Shown here: piece after piece, positions 12,596-12,750 of the stretch | Numbering within the stretch: position 1 is the stretch's first letter | Layout: every line of letters begins with the position of its first letter | Source: Pseudomonadota bacterium | Lineage (GTDB): Bacteria; Pseudomonadota; Alphaproteobacteria; Rhizobiales; Devosiaceae | Reading direction: 5' to 3' | NCBI GenBank assembly: GCA_023436745.1 | Contig: JAEZHZ010000018.1 | Span: 1-12,750 of the forward strand | Length of the DNA: 12,750 bases | Program-made: the position numbers and the translations under genes | The notes under the pieces: generated by a model | What the model was told of the DNA's origin: nothing | The model's input: the letters and a program-made list of their open reading frames with translations, nothing else | Database searches by the model: none

Positions 12596-12750
12596 GGGCG
12601 ACCCGGCTGAACAGCTTCGTCCTGGCCTCTCGCAGCATCGCCTGGTGCCGCCTCCGCCCGGTGCGGACAGGGTTGCCGGGCCCCTTGTCTCTGCTTGCGG
12701 GGCCATGCGGCCTGAACCTTACGAACCTGTCCAAGCTATCAGGGCGCCGC

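Noticed and set aside
12596..12750. Possible RNA gene or regulatory element at the right edge
   Set aside because: No tRNA cloverleaf, promoter pair or T-run terminator could be made out; GGCCCC/GGGGCC with a 14-base gap is weak and the window ends.

Overview
High-GC DNA (coding regions look well above 60% G+C) whose protein sequences look most like the Hyphomicrobiales (Rhizobiales) branch of Alphaproteobacteria. The greA-trxB-lsrB cluster, a near-canonical LsrB/VtlR regulator and small RNAs with CCUCCUCCC loops all point there. My impression is a Devosia-like genome, by protein resemblance only. No insertion sequence, prophage, CRISPR array, tRNA or rRNA gene was seen.

Left part (1-4080): a leftward set of arsR-type repressor, SRPBCC/AHSA1 protein and YbjJ-like MFS transporter. 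It is divergent from a RibD-C/dihydrofolate-reductase-like gene. Two near-identical dyad operators lie in the divergent gap and bracket a recognisable promoter. Next is a secreted PQQ-type soluble aldose dehydrogenase on the minus strand.

Middle (4080-7493): greA, trxB, the LysR-type regulator lsrB/vtlR and a HAD hydrolase, all rightward. They link transcript cleavage, thioredoxin reduction and a redox/host-interaction regulator.

Non-coding block (7494-8386): this roughly 890-base gap is the most interesting part. It holds three, probably four, tandem small-RNA genes. Each has its own promoter and its own intrinsic terminator. Hairpin loops display the anti-Shine-Dalgarno motif CCTCCTCCC (six exact copies plus two near copies). 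All four units carry GCATGGC exactly 26 bases upstream of a -35 element, followed by a 17-base spacer and a -10 element. In three units the box extends to a TGCAT-N7-ATGCA-like dyad. The units resemble the alphaproteobacterial cuckoo/CcsR and ar14/NfeR1 anti-SD RNAs, but two are longer, with three anti-SD hairpins. lsrB ends about 800 bases upstream, and a LysR-type regulator is a natural candidate to bind the shared box.

Right part (8387-12750): a leftward pair of class-I aspartate aminotransferase and 2'-5' RNA ligase/2H phosphoesterase, then a leftward LacI-type repressor. The LacI gene faces a 59-codon open reading frame across a control region with three TTGAACCGRTTCAA-type operators, and it looks leaderless and self-repressed. 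Downstream are a structured stretch with one more CCTCCTCCC loop, a small two-helix membrane protein, an intrinsic terminator and a two-CBS-domain protein. Bases 12596-12750 and 1-34 hold nothing I can identify.
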